From positions 1,054,001-1,118,000 of the forward strand of contig CP087563.1 in NCBI GenBank assembly GCA_020974905.1: a DNA stretch of 64,000 nt, read 5' to 3'. Under the pieces are notes generated by a model. That model saw nothing but the letters and a program-made list of their open reading frames with translations. It searched no databases and was not told where the DNA came from. The translations under genes were made by a program, and so were the position numbers. Shown piece by piece: positions 17,895-26,389 of this stretch. Origin of the DNA: Planctomycetes bacterium syqfu. GTDB taxonomy: Bacteria; Planctomycetota; Phycisphaerae; Phycisphaerales; Phycisphaeraceae. How positions within the stretch are numbered: the first letter of the stretch is position 1; the number at the start of each line of letters is the position of its first letter.

Positions 17895-19356
17895 TGGCAG
17901 TAGGCTCCTGTGTGGGTAAAGAAGAAGCAGGTTGGACAGGCTGACTCTCCGAAACGGTCAGCCCGAGTTGGACCATGAGTTTGGTTTCCTTGGCACGCTG
18001 GCGAAGTTCGGTTTCCCAATCCTTGCCTTGACGGGCATATTCAGCGGCCAGCGTGGTGGTGTGGCTGCTCAGACGTTTGGCCTGAGCATTGGCTTCCTTG
18101 GCTGGATCGACATGCTCGGTGCCGTCGAAAAACCAGCCCTTGTTGAGTCGAACCGGTCGCAAGCCACGCAAAATCGAAAACTCTGGCGTCAACATGGCTT
18201 CACGTATCCACGCATTGAAGATTTGATCCAGCACAATCTCAGCCAGATTCGCTTGTTCCACCCGAATGGACTTGTAGTAGGTCTGATGATCGAGTCGGCC
18301 CGATGCATAGTTGTAGCCCGACGAATTGCAGGCCGCGATGTTGTAGGGAAGGTTCAAACAGCGCGCGATTTCGTTAAGAATCTCGCGTTTGAATTCGGCA
18401 TACGTAGTGGCTGGTTGCTGCGAATCGATCTGCCCCAAGCGCCAACCATCGGGCAATACGGTGGCCATACGTTTTTCAAGATTGACGATGTCCATTGGAT
18501 CAAGCGGTTGTGCTTCACCGTTAGCTGGTGAATCGGTGTACAACACGGCAGCAAAATCGGCAGCGGTTTCGGCTGCAGCGATCACCGCCAGGGTATACCG
18601 ACGCAACTGGGCAAACAGTGGCAGCGCAGGGGTGATCTCAGGAATCCCGCGATGTTGTTCGGGCCGATCCGTTCGGAACCAGTGGATCACTGAAGCTGCA
18701 GGCACCTCATCGTACTGCGACATCCATGTGGAGTAGTTGCCCATGCCGCCGGGATGCTGACGCAGAATGGAATAGAACTGAGGATTACCAAAGCTGTCGA
18801 GGATCACGCCATCGACGTCGTTGCGAGTGGGCAACATCACCGGTGACGATGATGTGATGCGGTCGGCCTCGATGAGTTGAAGATCAAGAGCAACCGGTGA
18901 ATCGACATTGGGATTGAAATTCAAAACACCAAACGCTTCACCGTCCGTACTCTTTGCCATCCGCATGGTTCGGAGCTTGGCAGCCAAGTTGACGGCCTTG
19001 CTCCACTGGTCAAAGGCATCTTCAATCTGCCGGTTAAGCGTGTCGTACTTGGTGAGCAACTGCAAACGCGGTCCAGTACCGATGCAGTCGTTGGCCATCG
19101 TCAGCACAATGCCCTTGGCATAGCTGTTGTTGGCTACCTCGTACCGGGCACGCTCACGCAGCTTCTTGCGGATGTCCGCAGACGCAGCACAATCAGCTGA
19201 CATCGCGTCAGCCATCGCCCAATGCCGGGCATTCTCCGCCGTGGTCTGCGCCGCGTCGTAACGTGCCCGTACCACGTTGGCCACCGGCACGCTGCGCATC
19301 TGCTGTTGGCGTTGCGTCTGCGGTTTGGATTTTTTGAACCAATTCAGAAGTTGCAT
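17857..19356 (-). CDS. Phage portal protein, lambda family
   Basis: A 499-residue portal of the lambda gpB type, forming the dodecameric ring through which DNA is packaged. Characteristic blocks are RARYEVANNSYAKGIVLTMA, NDCIGTGPRLQL, the TDGEAFGVLNFNP wing, IHWFRTDRPEQHRGIPEITP and EIARCLNLPYNIAACNSSGY with YASGRLDHQ. The last residues overlap the protease-capsid gene. Its stop-start relation with the small upstream gene shows a single late operon. Confidence 0.93.
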   Translation of the reverse strand: MQLLNWFKKSKPQTQRQQQMRSVPVANVVRARYDAAQTTAENARHWAMADAMSADCAASADIRKKLRERARYEVANNSYAKGIVLTMANDCIGTGPRLQLLTKYDTLNRQIEDAFDQWSKAVNLAAKLRTMRMAKSTDGEAFGVLNFNPNVDSPVALDLQLIEADRITSSSPVMLPTRNDVDGVILDSFGNPQFYSILRQHPGGMGNYSTWMSQYDEVPAASVIHWFRTDRPEQHRGIPEITPALPLFAQLRRYTLAVIAAAETAADFAAVLYTDSPANGEAQPLDPMDIVNLEKRMATVLPDGWRLGQIDSQQPATTYAEFKREILNEIARCLNLPYNIAACNSSGYNYASGRLDHQTYYKSIRVEQANLAEIVLDQIFNAWIREAMLTPEFSILRGLRPVRLNKGWFFDGTEHVDPAKEANAQAKRLSSHTTTLAAEYARQGKDWETELRQRAKETKLMVQLGLTVSESQPVQPASSLPTQEPTANADDTVVNSTIA

Positions 19357-19550
19357 TAAACCGTGCCCCCGGGATTGATCTTGAAAATCTTCACACCCAA
19401 TCCCTTGGACTGAGCAGCCTTCTTCGATGCCAGGTAACGATCCACGGCGATCTGATCCTTCAGTGAATGCTGCTTGACGTGTTGACCGTCGACCGACACC
19501 TCAGCCGGTGCGGCAGCGTTTTCTTCAAGGTTGTTGTTGGTTTCAGTCAT
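19356..19550 (-). CDS. Small head-tail joining protein (gpW-like position)
   Basis: A short protein of 64 residues from the ATG at 19550 (71 if a GTG at 19571 is used). The C-terminal half, LKDQIAVDRYLASKKAAQSK, then GLGVKIFKINPGGTV, is the kind of sequence found in small proteins between terminase and portal genes of lambda-like phages (gpW position). The N-terminus is Glu/Asn-rich and probably disordered. It overlaps the portal start by one base. A copy of the 32-bp element lies 25 bp upstream, so transcription of the head genes may begin here. Confidence 0.6.
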   Translation of the reverse strand: MTETNNNLEENAAAPAEVSVDGQHVKQHSLKDQIAVDRYLASKKAAQSKGLGVKIFKINPGGTV

Positions 19551-19574
19551 GGGTTTTTCTTTCTCCGTCACCCT

Positions 19575-19606
19575 CTATATCTGCAGTTGGGCTTAAAACG
19601 TTGCGC
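19575..19606 (-). promoter_or_regulatory. 32-bp phage element, copy 1 (head genes)
   Basis: On the minus strand GCGCAAC, nine variable bases, then CCAACTGCAG and ATATAG. It lies between the terminase stop and the small connector gene, 25 bp before its ATG. All three copies share identical internal spacing and orientation and end in a TRTAG box suited to a -10 element. Confidence 0.65.
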
Positions 19607-19621
19607 TGTCATTAAGATTTT

Positions 19622-21910
19622 TTACCGACGGCCTTGTTGCAGGTCTGACAGTTTCAAACGTTTGGCAGGCGCACGGTTCGTACCGGCAATTCCGTTGAGA
19701 TTTGCACCTTGAATGCTAGCTGCCACGGCACAACCCACTAAACAATCCAACCAGTGGTTATCAGGGCGGGTGGCACGCAACTTCCACTCATCGACAATGC
19801 GGTCACGAGCAGTGGTCTTCACACGAAACTCCGCAGTGAGATGATCAGCAAGCAGGCGGTGCTTCACCGAATCCCGGCCAAAGAGGCTCAAGCATCCGGG
19901 ATCACCCATGGACACAGCCAACCGGGCATGAACAAAACTTTTCCAGTAGTTGGTATCCACCAGGACATGCCGAATCTGTCGACGCCCTGTGGTATTGGGA
20001 ATCCGCCAGTGATGTCCAACCCGATCACCGCGTTTACGTTTGTATTCACTGAATGGAATACCCGAAGCACCCACATAGCGACCATGGCTGGGCAATAAGA
20101 CTGACGCATAATCGCTCTGCCGACAGAACTGATAAACCACATCCGTGGATTGGCCCCAGTTGGCATCGATCATGCAGCGGTCGATCCGCATGTCAGCACC
20201 ATCTTCCCGACGGTACACCATGGGTAATCGCTCGGATGTCAATTGTTCCAAGCCGTGGAATATCTGGCCTTCCAAGCCTGCCCCGGGTTTGATGCGTTTA
20301 AGCGTGGAACGAATGTCGTTGAGTGTGAAGTAGGATCGTTTCTGATCGGGCCACGTGCCATAGTCCAGCACATAGCCGGTGAAATCATCCTCAAATCCAC
20401 AGAGCATCCAGAACAAGGCTTTCTGCTGAACGTCAATGAACATCGTCAGATGATTACAACCGATGGGAATGGCTGCTCGGGCATAGCCATTGGTCTTGGC
20501 GGCAATCTCATCGGCAGTCAGCATCTCTTCACCGATGGCTTCGACAATCGGTTCGTTCTGATATTCCGCAAAGAATGCAGATTCATCACGCAGTCGCAGA
20601 TTCATCGCATGCTGCAAAGCCGACAGTTCGTCTTCGTTGTAACGCTGCGGCCATGCGACGATACTGCCGGTGTCCATAGCCTGCCTGTGATCACGGTAAA
20701 ATTCGGTCGCTTGTGAACCATCACCATCGTTGCGCAGACTGTCAGCACGAATCTCTGCGTACTTCGCCCATAGCTTGTCACTTCCGGGGGCTGGGAAGGC
20801 ATACACCATCTTCGTCCGCTCGCCTTGCCACTCTGGATGTTTGTCCCGATCTAGGATGTTGTCAGCCATGTCCGCGGGCCGGATCACCGTGCATGCCATG
20901 AGTCCGGCGATCTTCTTGCCCGGTCCGGCCATGCCCAGCACATCGCCTGCCAGAATCGCTTCACGTCGTTGGCTTTGCGAGGGTGACCATGCCGACTCGG
21001 TTGTTTGCGGGTCGTCGACCAGAACGAGTTGCGGTCGAACCACCTGCCCATCAGCGCGGGCATAGTTCTGCCCACGAATGTCGCTGCCCTTCATGCCGCT
21101 TGATGAAATGACAATCCCCGACGACAGGCTGCCTTCGATCACCGGCAACACCACGCGATCCGATGACCAGTCGATGCGCGTGGGCACACCGTTATACTTC
21201 TGTCCCTTCTGTCGATTGGTGATCCGCTCCAAACAACGAATCGGATACGTCACCTCCGGATAATCCTCATGCAATAGCGGATTGGTCTCCAGCCAAATCT
21301 TGATGTTTTCCAGCAGATCGCGGGCACGTTCAGCGCTGGCGGCAACCAGGCAGATGAACGGTGATGCGCCAATTAACGCCGCCCATAACACGGCAGCCTG
21401 GCACAAAACTGTTTTTCCTGATCCGCGCGGCATCGCCATGGCAAACAGCCCGCCTGTGCGCACGGCCTTTTCAATTTTGTCGATCACCCGCAGGTGATCA
21501 TCCGACCATGGCAGATAAAAAACCTCGGCAAAATACGTCTCACAGAACGCTCGGAAGGATGCGATGCACCGAGCCTTGCGATCTGGATCAATGACTGCCG
21601 GTATCTCGCCAATATCCTGAGCCGAACGTACCGCCTCTGCATTACGTTCGGCCTGACGTGCTTTCTGTTCCTCGTAACTCAACGGGCCCGACTTGGGCTT
21701 GGCATATTCCAGCGTCAGCCATGCGGCATACCGGAACAGATCCACCGTCTGCGGATTAGATGGATCACTGATGCTGTAGCCCGCACGGTTGCGATGGCGG
21801 CGGAGCTGGAACTCTGTCAATGGATCAGCATTGGGAATATCGATGGCGTTGACGATACGCAGTAAGTCGGCTGGCCGGAGTTGGCGTGGGTTGAATGATT
21901 TTTTACTCAT
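19622..21910 (-). CDS. Phage terminase large subunit
   Basis: A 762-residue packaging motor and nuclease. The ATPase has a Walker A AMPRGSGKTVL at about residue 165 and a Walker B QLVLVDDPQT at about residue 300. The C-terminal half contains FIDVQQKALFWMLCGFED, with the first acidic residue of an RNase H-like nuclease, and the later acidic segments RCMIDANWG and HWLDCLVGCAVAA. The N-terminal 100 residues form an extra domain. The start overlaps the upstream small gene by eight bases. Length and domain order fit large terminases of the GpA-like group found with lambda-type portals. Confidence 0.92.
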   Translation of the reverse strand: MSKKSFNPRQLRPADLLRIVNAIDIPNADPLTEFQLRRHRNRAGYSISDPSNPQTVDLFRYAAWLTLEYAKPKSGPLSYEEQKARQAERNAEAVRSAQDIGEIPAVIDPDRKARCIASFRAFCETYFAEVFYLPWSDDHLRVIDKIEKAVRTGGLFAMAMPRGSGKTVLCQAAVLWAALIGASPFICLVAASAERARDLLENIKIWLETNPLLHEDYPEVTYPIRCLERITNRQKGQKYNGVPTRIDWSSDRVVLPVIEGSLSSGIVISSSGMKGSDIRGQNYARADGQVVRPQLVLVDDPQTTESAWSPSQSQRREAILAGDVLGMAGPGKKIAGLMACTVIRPADMADNILDRDKHPEWQGERTKMVYAFPAPGSDKLWAKYAEIRADSLRNDGDGSQATEFYRDHRQAMDTGSIVAWPQRYNEDELSALQHAMNLRLRDESAFFAEYQNEPIVEAIGEEMLTADEIAAKTNGYARAAIPIGCNHLTMFIDVQQKALFWMLCGFEDDFTGYVLDYGTWPDQKRSYFTLNDIRSTLKRIKPGAGLEGQIFHGLEQLTSERLPMVYRREDGADMRIDRCMIDANWGQSTDVVYQFCRQSDYASVLLPSHGRYVGASGIPFSEYKRKRGDRVGHHWRIPNTTGRRQIRHVLVDTNYWKSFVHARLAVSMGDPGCLSLFGRDSVKHRLLADHLTAEFRVKTTARDRIVDEWKLRATRPDNHWLDCLVGCAVAASIQGANLNGIAGTNRAPAKRLKLSDLQQGRR

Positions 21911-22124
21911 CGTCCGCCTCCATCTCCGGCCGAGCCAGGAACGCTACGTATTCGATCAAGCTGAAGGTGCCATCGGCGCGGAGCAGTTGGCCATCATCGA
22001 CAACCTGTTGAATCTGCTCTTCATCGATCCGGCGATTGAATGCCTTGGACAGAATCTGCGCCGCCTGCGGCACAGTTATGGCTGTGATCTTCAGCTTTTT
22101 CGAGTTGTCTGTTGGATGTGTCAT
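21903..22124 (-). CDS. Small terminase-like DNA-binding protein
   Basis: A 73-residue protein with a likely helix-turn-helix (VPQAAQILSKAFNRRIDEEQ) followed by QVVDDGQLLRADGTFSLIEY, a layout like excisionase or Nu1-type small terminase domains. Its position directly before the large terminase supports the small-subunit role, but it is much shorter than Nu1. It begins the leftward late operon; the 113-bp gap to the divergent plus-strand genes must hold promoters for both directions. Confidence 0.5.
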   Translation of the reverse strand: MTHPTDNSKKLKITAITVPQAAQILSKAFNRRIDEEQIQQVVDDGQLLRADGTFSLIEYVAFLARPEMEADDE

Positions 22125-22237
22125 CAAAATTCAAAAACACCTTAAAAATAAGTGTAAAAATGCCAAATCCGAGTTGATGATGGCGCGATTTCATTGCTCA
22201 ATGTGTCTGTCACGCGAACAAGAAAGGAACCAACGCA

Positions 22238-22432
22238 ATGGCCAGAAAAACCACCAAGCGGATGCAGGCATACCAGGACGCAACGATCAACGAGATCGCA
22301 CAACGCATTCTTGGCATTGACACCTTGGAGACACGCAAAAGTGATTCATTGGATTTTCACGAGGTCGCCATCTGGAACATCAAGGAGGCGTTGGAAGCCG
22401 CCTTTGAAGCGGGACGCAAAGCCGACCATTAA
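22238..22432 (+). CDS. DUF6900 small protein
   Basis: A 64-residue protein with a strongly recognisable core, INEIAQRILGIDTLETRKSD followed by SLDFHEVAIWNIKEALEAAF, typical of the DUF6900 family seen in plasmids and phages. The role is unknown. It is the first of six plus-strand genes that interrupt the leftward phage operons and has AAAGGA nine bases before the ATG. An imperfect inverted repeat (ACACCTTA / TAAGTGT) lies upstream in the divergent gap. Confidence 0.75.
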   Translation: MARKTTKRMQAYQDATINEIAQRILGIDTLETRKSDSLDFHEVAIWNIKEALEAAFEAGRKADH

Positions 22433-22457
22433 CCCCTCGCATAGGAGAAACACATAC

Positions 22458-22718
22458 ATGCGAATCACACGAATTGATTTTGAAGGACGCGAAGGCTACT
22501 TCGCCATCGCCAAACGAAAACGCGATGCCAAACAGATTGAGGTGGAAGTATTGCAACCGAACCACCAAGCCAGCCATTGGGTGAACGCAGACGATGAAGA
22601 CGAATTGTTTGCTATGGCAGCCTTCCTGCAGGAACTGCTTGATGGCTACGAAGGCAATATGGAAGAAGCATCCTGCTACTACAACGCACTGATGTCCATC
22701 AGCGACGTCGGAATTTGA
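22458..22718 (+). CDS. Small phage protein of unknown function
   Basis: An 86-residue acidic protein beginning MRITRIDFEGREGYFAIAKR, with an ATG preceded by AGGAG ten bases upstream. The N-terminal half looks like a small beta sheet (YFAIAKRKRDAKQIEVEVLQ) and the C-terminal half is helical. A longer frame starting at 22194 would overlap the DUF6900 gene and is rejected. Co-directional and close to its neighbours, it belongs to the plus-strand cluster. No family is recognised. Confidence 0.6.
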   Translation: MRITRIDFEGREGYFAIAKRKRDAKQIEVEVLQPNHQASHWVNADDEDELFAMAAFLQELLDGYEGNMEEASCYYNALMSISDVGI

Positions 22719-22727
22719 GGAACCACC

Positions 22728-22979
22728 ATGACGACCACCAAACACAAAAAACAAACAGCCCAAGACGCCTACGCCCAACATCGCAAAGACATCACCAGCC
22801 TCATGCTCTGGCTGGAACTCGAACTGGAAAAACATCGCATCAACGCCAAAGGTAAGACCGACAACTGGGCGATGAGCGAAGACCTTCAACTCACCCGAAA
22901 ACAACTGATAGAGGTACTGTCCTCGCTCTCGCACAGCGAACAACATGAAATCGAAGCACTGCTCAGCGAAAGTCGCTGA
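22728..22979 (+). CDS. Small helical phage protein of unknown function
   Basis: An 83-residue charged protein, predicted almost entirely helical (MLWLELELEKHRINAK, then LTRKQLIEVLSSLSHSEQHE). It starts nine bases after the previous stop codon with GAGGA upstream, so the two genes are co-translated. Nothing in the sequence points to a function. Confidence 0.6.
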   Translation: MTTTKHKKQTAQDAYAQHRKDITSLMLWLELELEKHRINAKGKTDNWAMSEDLQLTRKQLIEVLSSLSHSEQHEIEALLSESR

Positions 22980-23018
22980 GCATTTTTGTTTACCAATTAC
23001 CACAAGGACTAAATCATC

Positions 23019-23576
23019 ATGAAACAAGAAGACATCCAAATCGGCGGCACATATCTGGTCGGCCTTGCTGGCAACCTCGTCCCGGTCCTGATCACCGAAG
23101 ACCATACCTCGGGCACCGGCTGGCTGGGCAAAACAATCAAGACAGGCAAGCAAATTACGATTCGGTCGGCCCAGCGCATTCACCAAGCCGTGGAGAGCGA
23201 CAAGGACGCCAGTGCCGCCAAACAGGGCAAACGCAAACCCAAGGCGACGGCGAATACCACCAACGCCTCCAAACGCGACACGGGCACCCCCCGAAAGAGT
23301 GCCGCGACGGGTGGCGACCAGGTCACTACTGGTAAACCCATGAGTTTGATCAACGCTGCGGCCCACATTCTGGCTCAAGATGATCAAGAGCCATTGCGAT
23401 GCAAGGACATCGTCGAGAAGGCCATCAGCCAGAACCTTTGGCAACCGGGTAAGGGACTGACCCCGGCAGCAACGCTTTCGGCAGCGATGATGCGTGAGAT
23501 CAAAACCAAGGGCAATGACAGCCGGTTCGTTAAAGCCGAGCGCGGCCTGTTCACCATCAAAGCAAAGGGAGCGTGA
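23019..23576 (+). CDS. HARE-HTH domain protein
   Basis: A 185-residue protein in three parts. The N-terminal 55 residues form a small barrel-like domain (IGGTYLVGLAGNLVPVLITE). A basic Lys/Ala/Thr-rich linker follows, then a C-terminal winged helix (SLINAAAHILAQDDQEPLRC, then KDIVEKAISQNLWQPGKGLT and FVKAERGLFTIK) that matches the HARE-HTH domain shared by bacterial RNA polymerase delta, restriction enzymes and eukaryotic ASXL proteins. It probably binds DNA and may regulate phage genes or take part in DNA modification. It has AAGGA ten bases before the start. Confidence 0.8.
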   Translation: MKQEDIQIGGTYLVGLAGNLVPVLITEDHTSGTGWLGKTIKTGKQITIRSAQRIHQAVESDKDASAAKQGKRKPKATANTTNASKRDTGTPRKSAATGGDQVTTGKPMSLINAAAHILAQDDQEPLRCKDIVEKAISQNLWQPGKGLTPAATLSAAMMREIKTKGNDSRFVKAERGLFTIKAKGA

Positions 23577-23579
23577 TCC

Positions 23580-23924
23580 ATGCCACGTCCCAACCGACAA
23601 CGCGACGTGACGTTCCGTGTCATCGACGATCACCTGGAAATGCACGTCACCTTCAAGCATCAGCCGGACCGCAATTACGTCCACCGATGCACGCGCGATG
23701 TGTTCCGCGACGTTGCTTATGCCATTGAAGACCATGCTGCAGGCGGCACGACACATGAGCAAATCGTCCATGTCATTGACGCGCCCTGCACACAGGTCAA
23801 CGTCGCGTTGGCTTTCATGAAGGAACGCGGATGCGTCGAAACCCGTCACCGTCGCACCTTCCCGGCGTCGGACATCGTGTACGAGGACGCCATGATTGAG
23901 TTCATGCATCTGGCAGATCACTGA
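23580..23924 (+). CDS. Small winged-helix-like phage protein
   Basis: A 114-residue protein starting four bases after the HARE-HTH stop, with GGGAG before the ATG. The last part, THEQIVHVIDAPCTQVNVAL followed by AFMKERGCVETRHRRTF, reads as a winged helix (helix, turn, recognition helix and wing). Its 3' end overlaps the stop of the convergent methyltransferase gene by seven bases, leaving no room for a terminator between the two transcripts. The function is unknown, probably regulatory. Confidence 0.6.
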   Translation: MPRPNRQRDVTFRVIDDHLEMHVTFKHQPDRNYVHRCTRDVFRDVAYAIEDHAAGGTTHEQIVHVIDAPCTQVNVALAFMKERGCVETRHRRTFPASDIVYEDAMIEFMHLADH

Positions 23925-25300
23925 TCGCATGCAACCACCTCCTTCTTCACCCCGGCATCCGTCGGGGTTTTCTCAGTGGCAGCAATCCGCTGTGCCTTCC
24001 GGCCCGAAAATTCTTCCCAACGTTTCACGATGATGTCACAATAGAGATCATCAAGTTCCATCAGGAATGCGTTGCGTCCGGTCTGCTCACAGCCGATGAG
24101 TGTCGATCCGCTGCCACCGAATAAATCCAACACGTTGTCACCAGGTATCGATGAATATTGGAGCGCACGGATCGCCAGTTCGACCGGTTTCTCGGTGAGG
24201 TGGGACATGGCCTGAGGATTCACCTTCTTAATGGGCCACAGATCAAGCGCGTTGGTAGGACCCCTGAAGGTGTGACCTGCTCCCTGCTTCCAAGTATAAA
24301 AACAAATTTCGAAGCAATTCATCATATCCTTCCGTGTTAAAACAGGATGCAGCTTATTCCAGACGATGCACTGGCTGAAGTAAAACCCTGCTTCTTTGAG
24401 TGCAGCAGGATAGTTGGCGAGGTTGGCATAGCCGCCCCAGATGTAGGCGGTTTTGCCAGGCTTCATCACGCGCGATGCATTGTTGAACCATGCCCGCAGC
24501 AACCTGTCGAACTCTTCCTCGGTCACGAAGTCATTGGCCAGAGGACGATCCTTGGCACGGAGTTTTTTCTGCGTCGGCTTGTTCTTTTCCGGGTGACGAG
24601 CGACATCCATTTTTTGATGATGTGTTTGCTTGAAGGATGAATTGCCAGCGGCGATGGCATTGTTGGAACGTGGCTCCAGGCGGACATTATACGGCGGGTC
24701 GGTATGTAGCAGATCAATGGTTGCGCCATCCAACAGACGATCCAAATCTTCCTCCGAACTACTGTCGCCACACATCAGACGATGGTTGCCGAGTATCCAA
24801 ATGTCACCGCGTTTGGTGGTCGCTGCATCCGGTGGCTCGGGGATGGAATCTGGATCAGTCAAGCCTTCCTGCACGCCTTGGGCGGCATTGAGCAATTGTC
24901 CGAGTTCCTCTTCATCGAAGGCCAAAATGTCCATGTCGAATCCACCCTCACGCAACTCGTTGAGTTCGATGGGCAGGATGGACATGTCCCACTCGGCGAT
25001 TTCGCCAGTGCGGTTGTCGGCCAGGCGGTATGCACGAACTTGCTCCGCTGTCAGATCGGTGGCCACATGCACCGGCACCTTGGCAAGGCCGAGTTTTGTT
25101 GCGGCTTTCCAGCGCGTGTGTCCGGCGATGATCACGCCGTCCTCGTCCACGACGATGGGTTGCCGAAACCCAAACTCCGACAGCGATGCGGCCACGGCAT
25201 CCACCGCCTTGTCATTTAGACGCGGGTTGCGTTCATAGGGTTTGACGTCCTCAATGTTGCGAAGTTCGACGGCAAAGTTGGCAGTAGCGGTATTGGTCAT
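23918..25300 (-). CDS. ParB-like domain fused to N6-adenine DNA methyltransferase
   Basis: A 460-residue fusion. Residues about 10-100 are a ParB/Srx-like domain (PYERNPRLNDKAVDAVAASL, then VIIAGHTRWKAATKLGL). From about residue 165 a beta-class methyltransferase follows, with LLHTDPPYNVRL (motif IV, DPPY) before GDNVLDLFGGSGSTLIG (motif I, SAM binding), the order typical of beta-type adenine or N4-cytosine enzymes. An insertion of about 60 residues lies between motif IV and the target-recognition region. Fusions of this kind are common in phages and protect or mark phage DNA. The start overlaps the HNH gene stop (ATGA). Confidence 0.9.
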   Translation of the reverse strand: MTNTATANFAVELRNIEDVKPYERNPRLNDKAVDAVAASLSEFGFRQPIVVDEDGVIIAGHTRWKAATKLGLAKVPVHVATDLTAEQVRAYRLADNRTGEIAEWDMSILPIELNELREGGFDMDILAFDEEELGQLLNAAQGVQEGLTDPDSIPEPPDAATTKRGDIWILGNHRLMCGDSSSEEDLDRLLDGATIDLLHTDPPYNVRLEPRSNNAIAAGNSSFKQTHHQKMDVARHPEKNKPTQKKLRAKDRPLANDFVTEEEFDRLLRAWFNNASRVMKPGKTAYIWGGYANLANYPAALKEAGFYFSQCIVWNKLHPVLTRKDMMNCFEICFYTWKQGAGHTFRGPTNALDLWPIKKVNPQAMSHLTEKPVELAIRALQYSSIPGDNVLDLFGGSGSTLIGCEQTGRNAFLMELDDLYCDIIVKRWEEFSGRKAQRIAATEKTPTDAGVKKEVVACDQ

Positions 25301-25593
25301 TTGGATTCCTTTTGATTCTTACGGGTTGCATTCCACCGGGCCACGCCACGGCAGAGCTTGATAAATTCGTCATTGGTCATCGAGCCTTTGGCTCGGTTTA
25401 CGTCTTTGTGCAGAACCTGGGTGTTTTCGATGGCATGTTCACCACCACAGCCGATGGGAACGATGTGATCCAAAGCAGAGGAGTCAGGGGTGAGTTCACG
25501 TCCGGTCAAACTGCAACGGTATTGCTGATACTCGAGCAAACGCAGAACATTTTCGGTGGACACATTGCCGATCGGCCTGGCGACGGTCACCAT
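25297..25593 (-). CDS. HNH endonuclease
   Basis: A 98-residue HNH nuclease: LEYQQYRCSLTGRELTPDSS, then ALDHIVPIGCGGEHAIENTQ and VLHKDVNRAKGSM. The Asp-His pair, the central Asn and the final Asn-Lys are at the expected places; only one typical zinc-ligand Cys is clear, so this may be a zinc-free variant. The ATG at 25593 overlaps the upstream stop, which argues for a separate gene rather than the long upstream extension of the same frame. It ends in an ATGA overlap with the methyltransferase, a pairing that could act as a mobile nuclease or a restriction-like unit. Confidence 0.75.
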   Translation of the reverse strand: MVTVARPIGNVSTENVLRLLEYQQYRCSLTGRELTPDSSALDHIVPIGCGGEHAIENTQVLHKDVNRAKGSMTNDEFIKLCRGVARWNATRKNQKESK

Positions 25594-25919
25594 GTCCGTT
25601 TGCTCTTGCGGATGTATCGACTGCCTCCTGATGCTCTCCGGGTCGCCCACAGATACCACGGGCTTTTTTGCGCATGATTCTTCTTGCAGGCCAGAATCGC
25701 AGCCGCCAATCGAGCGAACACTTTCCACGTTGGCCGTGGTGTGACTTTGACATTGCCTTTTGCCGGTGGACGGCTCATTCGTATCTGCCATCCCTTGGCC
25801 ATGCTGTGAGCCGCGCGAGACCACGGAGCCATTAACATGCGGCCATTTCTCAGATCGTTGTTGAGGTTGTACCGGAGTCGACCGATTACCTTTTGCCATT
25901 TTTCGTGTTGATTTTCCAT
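25587..25919 (-). CDS. Basic phage protein of unknown function
   Basis: A 110-residue strongly basic protein (for example KVIGRLRYNLNNDLRNGRM and SGGSRYIRKSKRTW). It competes with a longer open frame in another phase covering 25297-26286. This shorter frame is preferred because its stop overlaps the HNH start by seven bases and its composition is more protein-like. A weak Shine-Dalgarno sequence (AAGGA, 11 bases) precedes the ATG. A DNA-binding role would suit its charge, but no motif supports it. The 239 bp upstream, up to 26159, are GC-rich and hold no convincing gene. Confidence 0.45.
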   Translation of the reverse strand: MENQHEKWQKVIGRLRYNLNNDLRNGRMLMAPWSRAAHSMAKGWQIRMSRPPAKGNVKVTPRPTWKVFARLAAAILACKKNHAQKSPWYLWATRRASGGSRYIRKSKRTW

Positions 25920-26158
25920 GCATTGATTGATCCTTATGGGTTAAAAATTTTGCGGCGCGTTCACAACAAACTGTTCCATATAACGTGGCTCGTTCCGCCG
26001 CCATCGAAAAGGCCCCTGGGGGAAGGAACCATTGCATGATCGGCACAGGTCGCCCCCTGCGGCCGCCCGCCGTCACAGGCGGTACAGGTCTACCTGCCCA
26101 GCCCGGACGCCACAGACGCCAACCTGTGGCGATGTAGGGCGAGCGAGTTGAGCATGGA

Positions 26159-26389
26159 TCATGAAGCTGCTTTGCGCAGACATGCGTCACAGTTTTTGTG
26201 TCCCGAGCGTGGTTCGAATTTGCCGCACCAATCGTTTGGCCAGACAGCGGGCCAGGCGATACGGTTGGGAAGTAAGCGACACTCATCGTCTATGCTCGGA
26301 ACGGGTGCATGGCGATGACAAGTACCCAATTGGTTTTTCATATCACCAAATTCAAAATATTTACAATCACGACAATGCGATTCATACAT
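26159..26389 (-). CDS. Small Cys-rich zinc-binding-like phage protein
   Basis: A 76-residue protein with a clear zinc-knuckle layout: CRDCKYFE near the start, GTCHRHAP, then a WPAVWPNDWCGKFEP segment and a final CDACLRK pair. Small proteins with this CxxC...WCGxF pattern recur in phage and plasmid early regions. They probably bind zinc, but their role is unknown. The ATG is preceded by AAGGA. Upstream lies the repeat-rich region proposed here as an origin. Confidence 0.65.
   Translation of the reverse strand: MYESHCRDCKYFEFGDMKNQLGTCHRHAPVPSIDDECRLLPNRIAWPAVWPNDWCGKFEPRSGHKNCDACLRKAAS

Noticed and set aside
22380-23930. 516-codon minus-strand frame across the small plus-strand genes
   Set aside because: Five plus-strand genes here have good ribosome sites and family matches (DUF6900, HARE-HTH), while the reverse frame has none.
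25297-26286. HNH gene extended to 329 residues
   Set aside because: The N-terminal 230 residues are of poor composition and overlap a separate frame whose stop overlaps a well-placed HNH start at 25593.
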